In this document: one piece after another, positions 55,222-64,000 of the stretch
Layout: every line of letters begins with the position of its first letter
How positions within the stretch are numbered: the stretch's first letter is position 1
Assembly: GCF_003574425.1 (NCBI RefSeq)
Contig: NZ_QLIU01000023.1
Span: forward strand, 1 to 64,000
Direction: 5' to 3'
From: Cysteiniphilum halobium
GTDB taxonomy: Bacteria; Pseudomonadota; Gammaproteobacteria; Francisellales; Francisellaceae
Length of the DNA stretch: 64,000 nucleotides
Made by a program: the position numbers and the translations under genes
The notes under the pieces: model-generated
Seen by the model: the letters and a program-made list of their open reading frames with translations, nothing else
The model's database searches: none
Told to the model about the DNA's origin: nothing

Positions 55222-57183
55222 TTATTTCTTTTTAAATGTTCTTATATTAAACCTTAAGGGGTGAAGTCCTTCTAGCAGATAATTTGGCACAGATGCTTTA
55301 TACCCATGAGCAATTAGTTGACTTAATAGCTTAGCACCATATATCATCGAGCATAGTCCTTTTGAGCCATATCCTGTTAATAAATAAAGTCCTGGTAGAT
55401 ACTCCGCTTGAGGCAGCGCCTTTAAAATAAAACCTTTTTGCAAGCGTTGATAATATTGCTGCGAAAAATTAAGCACATCAGCAATGGCACCAATCATCGG
55501 TACATGATCAGGAGTTACACAGCGCAATGATACACGTCCTGATATAATTTTAGCATCTACTGACTCATCAATGACATTAGACAACTGTGCCAGATTAATA
55601 TTATGATCACTATCACGCACTTTAGCCATTAGATCATTATTATCACGAAATGTTGCACCGATAAGCTGCTTGTCATCAACGCTTGGTAGAATATAGCCTT
55701 TATCAATTACAATTGCTTTGTTATTTAATAGTTTTTGTACTTGAGTAATTTGTCCATATGATGGATACACTTCTAGATGTTTAAGTGACTTAATCTGCTG
55801 TATAAGTGAGGCACTACCGGCAAATACCACCGCAGCGTATGCTAGCGATTTTGGATTATTTTTGTTATCGGTGAAGCTAAGCTGCCAATTATTATTTAAT
55901 CTTACACATTCATCTAATCGATATGATAAAAATAGATTTACACTTTTAGTGTTATGAATAAGGCTTTGACATAACGAATAAGGATTAACCATCATTGCCG
56001 TTGGATAGTAAGCACAGGTTGATGAAATATCAAAACCTGCTATTTCAGAAGCTGTTGCAGCATCAACGATTTGTAATAAATCGTCAATTGACACACGTTT
56101 CTTCACGATATTTTCAAAACGCTGTTGTGTTTTTTTATCATTTAATAGTTCCAAGGCACCACACACTTTAAAATCAATTTCATTTTTATGTTTGAGAATA
56201 TAATCTCTGGTATGCACAAAACCTTGGGTATGAAATAGGTCAGAAATACTACCATCAGCAGTAATATAAGGACGTAAGATCCCATAAGGGTTACCTGATG
56301 CACCTTGTGCAATATCATCAGATTGATCAAACAAATCAATTTCAAATCCCATATGATTTAATTCATACGCCAATGCACAACCGGCCATACCTGCACCAAT
56401 AATTGCAATTTTCTGATTTTTGTTGAGTATAAATGAAGGTTTCGCAAAATACGATTTCATTTTAGTTTGCGCTAATTTTTGAGCATTATTAATGGAGGCA
56501 CAAATCATTTCACGTTTGTAGCCAAAGCCTTTTCGCTTTCTCACTTCAAAGTTTTGGGTTTCTAGTGCTTGCTTGACAAAGCCTGCGGCAGTAAATGTCG
56601 CCAAAGTTGTTTGTCCATGACTTAAACGATAAATTTCTTGAAATAAATCATCTGACCACATATCTGGATTTTTAGCAGGGGCAAAACCATCTAAAAACCA
56701 AGCATCAACACTAAGATCGATTGTTGTCAGCATCTTAGCGGCATCACCAATCAATAAAGTTAAATTAATATTTTCTGATATATTCAGAAGTGTTGCACCA
56801 CAATAAAAACCCTTTGGATAAACACTAAGCAATTGCCCCGTATAAGGTTTTAATGTTGACCATATCGACAATGCTTTGTGTAAATCACCATGCGTTAATG
56901 GATATTTCTCACAACTTATGAAGCTTAATTTAGCCGTTTTAGGTGCATACTTATCCCAAAGCTTTAGGGTAACTAAAAAGTTTAACCCGGTACCAAAACC
57001 TGTCTCAGCAATCACAAAATGCGTAGCTTGATCAAGATTTTCAAATCTTTGCTTTAGCTGATTACCATCTAAGAAAACATATTCACTCTCTGCAAGTCCA
57101 TTATGTTTTGAGAAATAAACATCACCAAATTCATCCGAGAGTGGCTCGCCTGAGTCTTGCCATTTTAGTTTTGCATGCTGCAA
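55222..57183 (-). CDS. mnmC: Bifunctional tRNA mnm5s2U34 methyltransferase/oxidoreductase MnmC
   Basis: 653 residues. N-terminal MnmC2 methyltransferase (about 1-240): SDEFGDVYFSKHNGL, AETGFGTGLNFL (SAM motif), DAWFLDGFAPAKNPDMW. C-terminal MnmC1 FAD oxidoreductase (about 260-650): AIIGAGMAGCALAYEL, ASGNPYGILRPYI. Starts at TTG (57183) with AAAGGA 10 nt before. 1 nt after the thioesterase stop. Confidence 0.93.
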   Translation of the reverse strand: MQHAKLKWQDSGEPLSDEFGDVYFSKHNGLAESEYVFLDGNQLKQRFENLDQATHFVIAETGFGTGLNFLVTLKLWDKYAPKTAKLSFISCEKYPLTHGDLHKALSIWSTLKPYTGQLLSVYPKGFYCGATLLNISENINLTLLIGDAAKMLTTIDLSVDAWFLDGFAPAKNPDMWSDDLFQEIYRLSHGQTTLATFTAAGFVKQALETQNFEVRKRKGFGYKREMICASINNAQKLAQTKMKSYFAKPSFILNKNQKIAIIGAGMAGCALAYELNHMGFEIDLFDQSDDIAQGASGNPYGILRPYITADGSISDLFHTQGFVHTRDYILKHKNEIDFKVCGALELLNDKKTQQRFENIVKKRVSIDDLLQIVDAATASEIAGFDISSTCAYYPTAMMVNPYSLCQSLIHNTKSVNLFLSYRLDECVRLNNNWQLSFTDNKNNPKSLAYAAVVFAGSASLIQQIKSLKHLEVYPSYGQITQVQKLLNNKAIVIDKGYILPSVDDKQLIGATFRDNNDLMAKVRDSDHNINLAQLSNVIDESVDAKIISGRVSLRCVTPDHVPMIGAIADVLNFSQQYYQRLQKGFILKALPQAEYLPGLYLLTGYGSKGLCSMIYGAKLLSQLIAHGYKASVPNYLLEGLHPLRFNIRTFKKK

Positions 57184-57184
57184 A

Positions 57185-57607
57185 TTATCGATCCTTTACA
57201 GCAATCGTTAGGCGATTAATCGATATCAAGCGCCCCTTTTCATCCATAATTTCAATTGCCCATACATGTGTTGTACGCCCTATATGATGTGGATAGGCTT
57301 TTGCGGTTAAAATCCCACTAACAGCTGGGCGAATATGATTGGTATTGATGTCTAATCCAACACAATATTGCGTATTTAAATCAACGGCATAGTTTGCTGC
57401 AGTACTGCCAACGGTTTCTGCGATTCCACAAGAGACACCACCATTCATAATCCCAATGGGTTGCTTGTGCTTTTGCTTTAACTCCATTTCTGCTAATAAA
57501 TAATCATCACCTAATTCAGTGAAACAAATACCCAAGGTGTCCGAGAATAAACCAGCTCCTCGCTCGTTCATTTGCTCTATAGTTACAGGTGTTTTCCAAA
57601 TGCTCAT
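57185..57607 (-). CDS. Hotdog-fold thioesterase (MenI/YbdB-like)
   Basis: 140 residues. PaaI-type core HKQPIGIMNGGVSCGIAETVGSTA, with the catalytic Glu in IAE and the preceding NGG, then GLDINTNHIRPA and GRTTHVWAIEI. Substrates in this group are acyl-CoAs such as DHNA-CoA (MenI) or aryl-CoAs. Operon with ratA-rnfH upstream and mnmC downstream. Confidence 0.85.
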   Translation of the reverse strand: MSIWKTPVTIEQMNERGAGLFSDTLGICFTELGDDYLLAEMELKQKHKQPIGIMNGGVSCGIAETVGSTAANYAVDLNTQYCVGLDINTNHIRPAVSGILTAKAYPHHIGRTTHVWAIEIMDEKGRLISINRLTIAVKDR

Positions 57608-57624
57608 GTTTTTCTCCTATTCTC

Positions 57625-57936
57625 TTAAGCCCCAAACAGTTTTAACCCATCTTTTTTGCGTTTTTCTTCAGCACGAATTCTTCTGGCATCTTTAGGATCA
57701 ATGGTTAACATACGATAAATTTCAATGCGATCATCAGACTTTACAATATGATCGAGTGTCACAATGTCACTATAAATGCCCACTGATTGTACATTTAAAT
57801 CAATCTCTGGAAAATCACTTAACACACCACTTTGTGTAATCACATCTTTTACAGAGGAATTTTCATGACACTCAAGCTGATATAGCTTCTGTTTTTTAGA
57901 ATCCGCATAAACAACTTCTACTGGTAACATTTTCAT
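57625..57936 (-). CDS. RnfH-family ubiquitin-fold protein
   Basis: 103 residues. PVEVVYADSKKQKLYQLE..., DRIEIYRMLTIDPKDARRIRAEEKRKK matches RnfH. Always paired with ratA; overlaps it by 4 nt. Function unknown. Confidence 0.92.
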   Translation of the reverse strand: MKMLPVEVVYADSKKQKLYQLECHENSSVKDVITQSGVLSDFPEIDLNVQSVGIYSDIVTLDHIVKSDDRIEIYRMLTIDPKDARRIRAEEKRKKDGLKLFGA

Positions 57937-58376
57937 ACAGACGCTACTCCATACACCGTCTTGGCACGTTTACAAAAGGCATCAAGCATTGTATTAGCCA
58001 GTGTATTAAAGACCACACCTAATGCTAATGCCATCACTTTAGAAGAGAACTCAAACTCTAAATCCAATGTTATTTTACAGGCTTTATCATTTAATGGAAT
58101 AAAATGCCATACACCCAGCAAACGCTTAAATGGTCCTTTAATTAACCGTATCTTAATTTCCTTATCTGGGATCATATCATTGTGCGTGCCAAAATCAATC
58201 TTAACTCCACCTTTGGCAATTTTAAGCGTCGCTTCAGCTTCAGTTTCGGTATGCATATGTACCTCTACCGTTTGGCACATCGGTAGAAACTGGGGGTACT
58301 TGTCAATATCATTTACAAGGTCATACATCTCTTTAGCACTGTATTCAACCAATGCTGTTCGATGAATTGTTGTCAT
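57933..58376 (-). CDS. ratA: RatA-type START/Coq10-family protein
   Basis: 147 residues of the SRPBCC/START-like fold (IHRTALVEYSAKEMYDLVNDIDKYPQFLPMC). E. coli RatA was described as a ribosome-association toxin; Coq10 homologues bind ubiquinone, which is the more likely conserved role. Divergent from smpB, as in most gammaproteobacteria. Confidence 0.92.
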   Translation of the reverse strand: MTTIHRTALVEYSAKEMYDLVNDIDKYPQFLPMCQTVEVHMHTETEAEATLKIAKGGVKIDFGTHNDMIPDKEIKIRLIKGPFKRLLGVWHFIPLNDKACKITLDLEFEFSSKVMALALGVVFNTLANTMLDAFCKRAKTVYGVASV

Positions 58377-58450
58377 AGTGTTTCTCTTATGTCATAAGTT
58401 CATGTTAGAATCTCGGCTATTGTAACGCTTATGCACTATTTTGCAAAACA

Positions 58451-58933
58451 ATGGCAAAGACAAAACCAAAATCAACGGCGACCAGTAATACGATTGCCAA
58501 AAACAAAAAAGCTTTTTATGAGTATTTAATTGAAGAGCGCTTTGAAGCAGGTATTGTACTTCAAGGTTGGGAAATTAAAAGCATACGCGCAGGTCGCGTA
58601 CAATTAACCGATAGTCATATTCATGTTAAGAATAATGAGGCATGGCTTTTTAATGCGCTGATTACACCTTTGCATTCTGCATCCACTCATGTTGTACCTG
58701 TTCCTGCAGGTACACGTAAGTTACTATTGCATCGCAGAGAAATTAACAAACTCTTAGGCAAAATTGATCAAAAAGGCTATACCGTTGTGCCATTGGCAAT
58801 GTACTGGAAAGGCTCACGCGTTAAACTTGAGATTGCGATTGCCAAAGGTAAACAACAGCATGATAAACGCCAAGCTTCGAAAGAGCATGATTGGAAACGT
58901 GAAAAAGAACGACTATTTAAAAAGAATCTATAA
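58451..58933 (+). CDS. smpB: SsrA-binding protein
   Basis: 160 residues. [25 protein letters not shown], then [11 protein letters not shown] and the basic C-terminal tail [19 protein letters not shown]. Brings tmRNA to stalled ribosomes. ssrA is not adjacent and not seen in the window. 4 nt before ttcA. Confidence 0.97.
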   Translation: MAKTKPKSTATSNTIAKNKKAFYEYLIEERFEAGIVLQGWEIKSIRAGRVQLTDSHIHVKNNEAWLFNALITPLHSASTHVVPVPAGTRKLLLHRREINKLLGKIDQKGYTVVPLAMYWKGSRVKLEIAIAKGKQQHDKRQASKEHDWKREKERLFKKNL

Positions 58934-58937
58934 CACC

Positions 58938-59729
58938 ATGACACAAATAGAAAAAAAACTTCACTTTTATATCACCAAAGCAATTGCCGATTATAAGATG
59001 TTGCAAAAAGATGACAAAGTCATGATTTGTTTATCTGGTGGTAAAGACTCTTTCACACTGGTTAAGGTTATGCACGACTTAGTAGCTAACGGTACTTACA
59101 ACCTTGATTTAATTGTTTACACGTTGGATCAAACACAGCCGGGTTGGGATGATTCTGGATTAAGAAAATACCTTGAAGATCATAATATAAAATATATCAT
59201 TGAAAAGCGTGACACCTACTCTGTGGTTATTGATAAAGTCCCTGAAAATAAAACTTACTGTTCACTATGTTCACGTTTACGCCGTGGTAATATTTATCGT
59301 TTTGCGCGTGATAACAAGGTGGATAAAATCATGCTTGGACACCATAAAGATGATGTCATTGAGTCAGCTTTAATGTCGATGTTTTATCAAGGAAAAGTTA
59401 AATCAATGCCTGCAAAATTGTTAACGGAAGATAAACACAATGTGGTTATCAGACCAATGATTTACTGCCAAGAGCGCGACATTGCGCGCTTTGCCAAAGA
59501 ACAGGCTTTTCCAATTATCCCGTGCAATCTATGTGGCACACAAGAAAATCTAAAACGACAACAAGTAAAAAACCTGATTCACCAGTTATCTCAACAAAAC
59601 CCGATTATTCCACAGAATATCTTTGCATCTCTTAGCAATATTGTACCTAGTCACTTATATGACCAAAATCTATTTGATACACGTGGGTGTGATCAAGAGC
59701 GTACATATAGCTACCCTATAAATGCTTAA
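58938..59729 (+). CDS. ttcA: tRNA 2-thiocytidine-32 synthetase TtcA
   Basis: 263 residues from the ATG at 58938; the same frame stays open back into smpB but only the 58938 start gives a normal N-terminus. PP-loop LSGGKDSF (about residues 35-42), CSLCSRLRRG and NLCGTQ supply the two CxxC pairs that hold the FeS cluster. Makes s2C32 in tRNA. Confidence 0.94.
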   Translation: MTQIEKKLHFYITKAIADYKMLQKDDKVMICLSGGKDSFTLVKVMHDLVANGTYNLDLIVYTLDQTQPGWDDSGLRKYLEDHNIKYIIEKRDTYSVVIDKVPENKTYCSLCSRLRRGNIYRFARDNKVDKIMLGHHKDDVIESALMSMFYQGKVKSMPAKLLTEDKHNVVIRPMIYCQERDIARFAKEQAFPIIPCNLCGTQENLKRQQVKNLIHQLSQQNPIIPQNIFASLSNIVPSHLYDQNLFDTRGCDQERTYSYPINA

Positions 59730-59886
59730 TTATTATAATTTTACGACAAACTTTCCCAGAATCTATCTGGCACAGAAAATAGTTTTACTTTATACTGAAC
59801 TGGCGTTCATTTTTGAAATTTTACAATATTATTAAAATAACCATTCTAACGCATTTTTTGATGGTTATTATTACTGGGTAGGAATC

Positions 59887-61089
59887 ATGTTACACATTAA
59901 AGCATCACCATCGGCTAAGGTTATTTTCGTTTTTATTATTATGGTTACTTCAATGCTAGGTATCTTTGTCTCTGATATTTATGTGCCCTCTTTACCAAGT
60001 ATTAGTGAAGATTTTGGCACAGGAGCGCATTTATTAGCATTTAGTGTCACCTATTACTTTATCGTTTTCGCCTGTGCCCAACTGATTTATGGTCCACTGT
60101 CTGAGCGCTTTGGGCGACGCAAGATTTTTCTCACCGGTCTTGGTATTAGTATCATTGGCACACTGATTACCGTGTTTAGTTTGAACTTCAGTATGCTGAT
60201 GATCGGACGCACATTTGAAGCTGTTGGCATGGCAGCGCCGATGTCTTTGGGTCGTGTTATTTTGCGTGATGTTATTCCTGATAAAGTCAAATACGCACGT
60301 TTTATGTCATTTATGGGCATTGGCACCTTGATGGCTCCCGTCATTGCACCAATTTTTGGCGCATTTCTAGCACATGTTTACCATTGGCGCGCGGACTTTA
60401 TTTTCATCTTAGTTTTAAGTTTAATTTGTTATATTGGTGCTTATGTTTATCTGGTTGAAACTTTATTAAATCCCAAAAAACGTCTTTCCGCCAAATTATC
60501 CGTTAAAACCTATCTATGGATAATTAAAAATAAAGCTTTCATCAAAAACATAACAATCTCAAGCACTATTATGGGCGCTATTATTGCCTATTTATCGATA
60601 AGTGCCTTTTTATTTCAAAAATATTTTGGATTAAGTGAAATCCATTACGCTATTGTTTTTGGTATTGGTGAAGTTTTTATTGCCGTAGGAATGTTTGCTA
60701 ACGGTATGGCACTAAAACACATCTCAATCGAGCGGTCTCAAATCATTGCGGTAATGCTTTTCTTACTCTCAGGGATACTGATAACTATTCAAGCGGTGTT
60801 CTTTAATCATAGCCTTGAATTTATCATGCTAGCGATTATTATCTTTAACTTTTCAGCAGGTGTGATTTTCCCAACCAGTAGCACATTAGCCATTGTTGCC
60901 TTTAAAACGCGTTTGGGCGCAGTAGGTAGCTTATATGGCTGCATTAGCATGCTTGCAGCTGGCCTTATCAGTGGCTTTGCTTTGTCATTACCTTTGGAGC
61001 CCAACTTACTTATCGCTTTATTAATATTGGTGATGTCACTTGTTGCTACGGTTATTTTATTTGGTATTAACGATAAAACATATTTTTAA
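59887..61089 (+). CDS. Bcr/CflA-family MFS drug-resistance transporter
   Basis: 400 residues. SDIYVPSLPSISEDF and GPLSERFGRRKIFLTG. TAGGA lies close upstream of the ATG. 12 TM. Function unspecified. Fourth member of this family in the window, counting 53927. Confidence 0.9.
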   Translation: MLHIKASPSAKVIFVFIIMVTSMLGIFVSDIYVPSLPSISEDFGTGAHLLAFSVTYYFIVFACAQLIYGPLSERFGRRKIFLTGLGISIIGTLITVFSLNFSMLMIGRTFEAVGMAAPMSLGRVILRDVIPDKVKYARFMSFMGIGTLMAPVIAPIFGAFLAHVYHWRADFIFILVLSLICYIGAYVYLVETLLNPKKRLSAKLSVKTYLWIIKNKAFIKNITISSTIMGAIIAYLSISAFLFQKYFGLSEIHYAIVFGIGEVFIAVGMFANGMALKHISIERSQIIAVMLFLLSGILITIQAVFFNHSLEFIMLAIIIFNFSAGVIFPTSSTLAIVAFKTRLGAVGSLYGCISMLAAGLISGFALSLPLEPNLLIALLILVMSLVATVILFGINDKTYF

Positions 61090-61103
61090 TTAAATGCTTA
61101 TTA

Positions 61104-61119
61104 GCCCCCGCCGGGGCCC
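61104..61119. repeat. GC-rich palindromic block
   Basis: CCCC-GCC-GGGG and GGCCC in a region otherwise AT-rich, between convergent MFS and ruvA genes. No U-run follows on either strand. Confidence 0.4.
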
Positions 61120-61130
61120 TGGTAAAAAGG

Positions 61131-61187
61131 AGCATGCTTATGTCTTGATTTTTAAATGCATACGAGCAGGCAGCATGTTTATGTCTT
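61131..61187. repeat. Imperfect 16-bp direct repeats at the ruvA 3' end
   Basis: AGCATGCTTATGTCTT (61131-61146) and AGCATGTTTATGTCTT (61172-61187) differ at one base and overlap the ruvA stop. Confidence 0.55.
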
Positions 61188-61826
61188 TTGCGTCCCTTGT
61201 AAAGCTAAACGAATAAGGCTCTCAACGCTATTGGCATCATTTCTAACCTGATGAACATATTTCTCTGCTTCTTTACGCTTATAACCAAGTGCTTCAAGCG
61301 CATTAACAGCTTGGTGTACTATTGAGTTTGTATTATAGCTTATATTTACTGACTCAGTAGCATCTGAATTTTCTACAACCGTATGAGTTATATTGTGTGT
61401 TAGTGCGTCTAACTCAAGTACCAACTTGGTGATTTTGTCTTTCATTTCAATAATGATGCGTTCAGCCGTTTTTTTACCAACACCTGGAATCGTGCATAGC
61501 AACCCGTGGTCTTGCGACTCAATACAACTAACAAAAGTTACCCCATCCATACCTGATAAGATAGCCAGAGCCATTTTTGCACCAATGCCATTGATCTTGA
61601 TCAGTTCTTGAAATAATCTACGATCCGACTTAGTCGCAAAACCATAGAGCTGTTGCGCATCCTCACGCACAACAAAATGCGTATGCAATATTACTTCCTG
61701 CCCTATATCACCAAGTTTATAGATCGAGCTCATCGGCACCCAAACTTCGTAACCTATACCAGCAGCTTCAACCAGCATCAGTGGTGGCTGCTTTTCAATA
61801 AGCTTACCTTTTATCCTTCCGATCAT
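61179..61826 (-). CDS. ruvA: Holliday junction helicase subunit RuvA
   Basis: 215 residues. N-terminal OB fold (1-65), two HhH motifs ([19 protein letters not shown] and [20 protein letters not shown]), and the C-terminal RuvB-binding domain ([16 protein letters not shown]). The ruvB gene is not next to it. Confidence 0.95.
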   Translation of the reverse strand: MIGRIKGKLIEKQPPLMLVEAAGIGYEVWVPMSSIYKLGDIGQEVILHTHFVVREDAQQLYGFATKSDRRLFQELIKINGIGAKMALAILSGMDGVTFVSCIESQDHGLLCTIPGVGKKTAERIIIEMKDKITKLVLELDALTHNITHTVVENSDATESVNISYNTNSIVHQAVNALEALGYKRKEAEKYVHQVRNDANSVESLIRLALQGTQKT

Positions 61827-62338
61827 CTTAATCGTCCTCGTACAATTTTGTTGGCTCCTGGAATAAACTGCAAACTATTGCGACTATGAAAATGACAAAT
61901 AGCAATGGCTAAAGCATCTGCGGCATCTGCTTGTGGCTTACGGCTTAATTGTAAAAAGGATTGCACCATATGCTGCACCTGAAATTTACTTGCATTACCA
62001 TTGCCAACAATGGCTTGCTTAACTTGTTTGGCTGAATATTCATGCACCATTAAACCCTGATTTGCCAAAGTACACATTGCCACACCACGCGCCTGTCCTA
62101 ACTTTAATGCAGCCCCTGGATTTTGAAACATAAATATCTGCTCAATTGCCGCTTCTGTTGGACAATAAGCGGCAACAATGTCATTGATCCCATCTTGAAT
62201 TTGCTTTAAGCGTTCAGCTGTTGCCTCTTTAGTGATGCGGATACAACCGCTGGTGACATATAAGCAATCTTTTGCTTGCACTTTAATCACACCAAATCCT
62301 GTGATACGTGAGCCTGGATCAATGCCTAAAATAATCAC
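61823..62338 (-). CDS. ruvC: Holliday junction resolvase RuvC
   Basis: 171 residues. Catalytic carboxylates: [14 protein letters not shown] (Asp7), AAIEQIF (Glu about 66) and [15 protein letters not shown] (two Asp, about 139-142). Overlaps ruvA by 4 nt. Confidence 0.96.
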   Translation of the reverse strand: MIILGIDPGSRITGFGVIKVQAKDCLYVTSGCIRITKEATAERLKQIQDGINDIVAAYCPTEAAIEQIFMFQNPGAALKLGQARGVAMCTLANQGLMVHEYSAKQVKQAIVGNGNASKFQVQHMVQSFLQLSRKPQADAADALAIAICHFHSRNSLQFIPGANKIVRGRLR

Positions 62339-63087
62339 GAATTAAGCACATCCATCACACTTTCATCAAACTGGGCATTACTATAAACGCTTTGCACATC
62401 ATCAAGATCCTCTAAACGATCGATCATATTCATGATCTTTTGCGCAATATCTGCATCATCAATATTGGTTTTGACATCAGCATCCATAGTAATCTCAGCA
62501 GATACTGGTTTTAAACCCTTCGCCTCTAGAGCATCATTAACCTCTGAAAAAGTATTAGGATCGGTAATGACATCAATTGCACCATCATCAAAGCTCACAA
62601 CATCTTCAGCACCGGCTTCAAGGGCGGCTTCCATCACCACATCTTCATCTGAGCCTGCATCAAAACTAATAATGCCCTTTTTATTAAACATATATGCAAC
62701 TGAGCCATCTGTGCCTAAATTGCCTCCTGCTTTAGTAAAGGCATGACGCACTTCAGCCACTGTGCGATTACGATTATCAGTCATACAATCAACGATAAAA
62801 GCGACACCTGCTGGACCGTAACCTTCATAACGAATTTCTTCTAAGTTGCCACCTTCCTCACCACCGGCACCCTTCTTAATTGCACGCTCAATTGTATCTT
62901 TGGTCATATTGTTGGATAAAGCTGTTGCAACCGCCGCGCGAAGACGTGGGTTTGAATCTTTATCTCCACCACCTAAGCGTGCAGAAACGGTTATCTCGCG
63001 AATAAGCTTAGTAAAAACCTTACCGCGCTTAGCATCTTCTTTTGCTTTCTTATGTTTAATGTTTGCCCACTTACTGTGACCTGCCAT
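62335..63087 (-). CDS. YebC/PmpR-family transcription/translation factor
   Basis: 250 residues from the ATG at 63087 (GAGG 7 nt upstream; [14 protein letters not shown] is the family's N-terminus). An in-frame upstream start at 63159 is not used by the family. Acidic C-terminal domain. Regulator or ribosome-associated factor for polyproline-type stalls. Operon with ruvC and ruvA, overlapping by 4 nt. Confidence 0.95.
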   Translation of the reverse strand: MAGHSKWANIKHKKAKEDAKRGKVFTKLIREITVSARLGGGDKDSNPRLRAAVATALSNNMTKDTIERAIKKGAGGEEGGNLEEIRYEGYGPAGVAFIVDCMTDNRNRTVAEVRHAFTKAGGNLGTDGSVAYMFNKKGIISFDAGSDEDVVMEAALEAGAEDVVSFDDGAIDVITDPNTFSEVNDALEAKGLKPVSAEITMDADVKTNIDDADIAQKIMNMIDRLEDLDDVQSVYSNAQFDESVMDVLNS

Positions 63088-63142
63088 ATTTAAACCTCTG
63101 TTAAATCTTTGATATTTTATATTCAGCTTAATAAACGCAGCA

Positions 63143-63151
63143 ATTGTAGCA
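63143..63151 (-). promoter_or_regulatory. Putative extended -10 promoter of yebC-ruvCA
   Basis: TGC-TACAAT on the minus strand, about 56 nt before the yebC ATG. A clear -35 is not seen; extended -10 promoters need it less. Confidence 0.4.
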
Positions 63152-63188
63152 TAAAGCACAGCAAAACAGTGCCGTAATCGATGTGATT

Positions 63189-63217
63189 TTGGTAAATTAG
63201 ATAATCTTGGCTATCAT
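63189..63217 (+). promoter_or_regulatory. Putative sigma70 promoter of BT1-type transporter
   Basis: TTGGTA (63189-63194), 17-nt spacer, TATCAT (63212-63217), 38 nt before the ATG at 63256. Confidence 0.45.
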
Positions 63218-63255
63218 TAATAATACAGGGAATATCAGGCAAGGATGAAATTCAT

Positions 63256-64000
63256 ATGCAAGTCGATAGTTTAATCCAACCGATCAAAGCAATGCGCCTA
63301 CGTTACCTGCCTCTTTTAATGATTTATTTTGCCTATGGTTGCAGCATTTTCTCCGGTATTGGTGAGTCATTTTTTGTCAAGGAGCAATTAAATTTATCGG
63401 CTGAAAGCCTTATTGTTATTGGTGTTTGGTTAAGCTTACCGTGGAATATCAAAATGGTTTTTGGGCAGTTTGTCGACAGCTTGCCTTTGTTTGGCTCACA
63501 GCGCAAAGCCTATATCTATCTTGCCGCCATACTAATGGTTTGTGGCTCACTCATTATGGCAGGACTCGCTGGGCGCTGGTCTTTTGTCGTGGCTTTAGCT
63601 CCTGACAATACCCTTTTCTTCATATCTTCACTCTTGACGGTTCTTGGTGTCGTCTTACAAGATGTCGTCGCTGATGCGATGAGTGTTGAAGTTGTTGAAC
63701 GCAAGGGACGCTTACAAGAGGATATTGATAAAGACTTGGCAATGGTTCAGCTCTTAGGGCGCTTAAGTTTAAGCTTAGGCATGTTTCTTGTTGCAGGTCT
63801 TGGTGGTTGGCTTGCGCAAGTGATGAGTTATCAAAATCTGTTTTTACTCACTTTAGTCATTCCACTGATTAGTATTACGGGTATTTTATGCATTCGTTTG
63901 GATAAAGTTCCTAGAAGACCAATTAACAAAACCGTGCTGTTTGGTGGACTGATCTATGCTGTTTTTATTATTGTTATCGGCTTAAGTAATATTCCCTTTG
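63256..64000 (+). CDS. BT1/folate-biopterin-type MFS transporter (partial)
   Basis: Open to the window end: 248 codons seen, so the C-terminal half lies outside. At least 6-7 TM segments; YFAYGCSIFSGIGESFFVKEQL, PWNIKMVFGQFVDSLP and VLQDVVADAMSVEVV are the BT1 family pattern (W-x-x-K...G-x-x-D, then 'DalvDa'). Transports folates or biopterins in Leishmania and cyanobacteria; substrate here unknown. AAGGAT precedes the ATG. Confidence 0.8.
   Translation, partial: MQVDSLIQPIKAMRLRYLPLLMIYFAYGCSIFSGIGESFFVKEQLNLSAESLIVIGVWLSLPWNIKMVFGQFVDSLPLFGSQRKAYIYLAAILMVCGSLIMAGLAGRWSFVVALAPDNTLFFISSLLTVLGVVLQDVVADAMSVEVVERKGRLQEDIDKDLAMVQLLGRLSLSLGMFLVAGLGGWLAQVMSYQNLFLLTLVIPLISITGILCIRLDKVPRRPINKTVLFGGLIYAVFIIVIGLSNIPF

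Noticed and set aside
58764-58937. Upstream extension of ttcA inside smpB
   Set aside because: The region is the +1 shadow of smpB, and the family's N-terminus begins at 58938.
1-64000. tRNA, tmRNA, rRNA genes, CRISPR arrays or IS transposases
   Set aside because: I looked for T-loop motifs (GGTTCRANTCC), direct-repeat/spacer ladders and transposase signatures and found none.

Overview
The window looks like the chromosome of an AT-rich gammaproteobacterium. Gene content and order (kdsC-lptC-lptA, smpB/ratA-rnfH, a full Bat operon, yfgM-bamB, yebC-ruvC-ruvA, cydDC, many POT and Bcr/CflA transporters) suggest a Thiotrichales lineage near Francisella/Fastidiosibacteraceae; this placement is inference, since no rRNA or tRNA gene is present. 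Genes are densely packed, often overlapping by 1-13 nt. I see no phage, integrase, transposase, CRISPR array or tRNA.

Layout. 1-7.4 kb: a truncated Asp/Asn hydroxylase-like gene, a eukaryote-type pyrF, an hsp20 with a sigma32-type promoter, ppx/gppA-rarA, a POT peptide transporter and a Bcr/CflA exporter. 7.4-9.9 kb: speB, then a stretch of gene remnants (zeta-toxin-like P-loop stub, O-methyltransferase tail, internally deleted AlbA_2 protein) next to ogt. 10-15 kb: perM-like/recJ/dinG operon. 15-20.2 kb: pheA, adenine deaminase, a GST-like protein, DUF3301 and the kdsC-lptC-lptA LPS-export genes. 20.3-27.4 kb: a second POT transporter, era-emrA-like, cydDC. 27.6-36.4 kb: accessory region with a SgcJ-like exported protein, a small HTH protein, and a set of minus-strand genes (FAD monooxygenase, CitE-like lyase, thaumatin-like secreted protein, cupin dioxygenase, Asp/Glu racemase-like, amidohydrolase, SnoaL-like) that may form a small-molecule breakdown pathway. 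36.5-39.6 kb: housekeeping operon (unknown-rlmB-Sel1-like-ung-def). 39.8-42.6 kb: amino-acid permease and a secreted GH18 chitinase. 42.7-49.8 kb: complete Bat operon. 50-64 kb: tatD, yfgM-bamB, three MFS exporters, ratA-rnfH-thioesterase-mnmC, smpB-ttcA, yebC-ruvC-ruvA and the start of a BT1/folate-type transporter.

Most notable non-coding signals: a gap-free 37-bp promoter-like module repeated in front of three unrelated operons (kdsC, cydD and the rlmB operon); a possible RNA thermometer hairpin over the hsp20 ribosome binding site; a TCTTAC hexamer tandem repeat upstream of the racemase-amidohydrolase operon; and degenerate REP-like palindromes at 9.9 and 17.0 kb.
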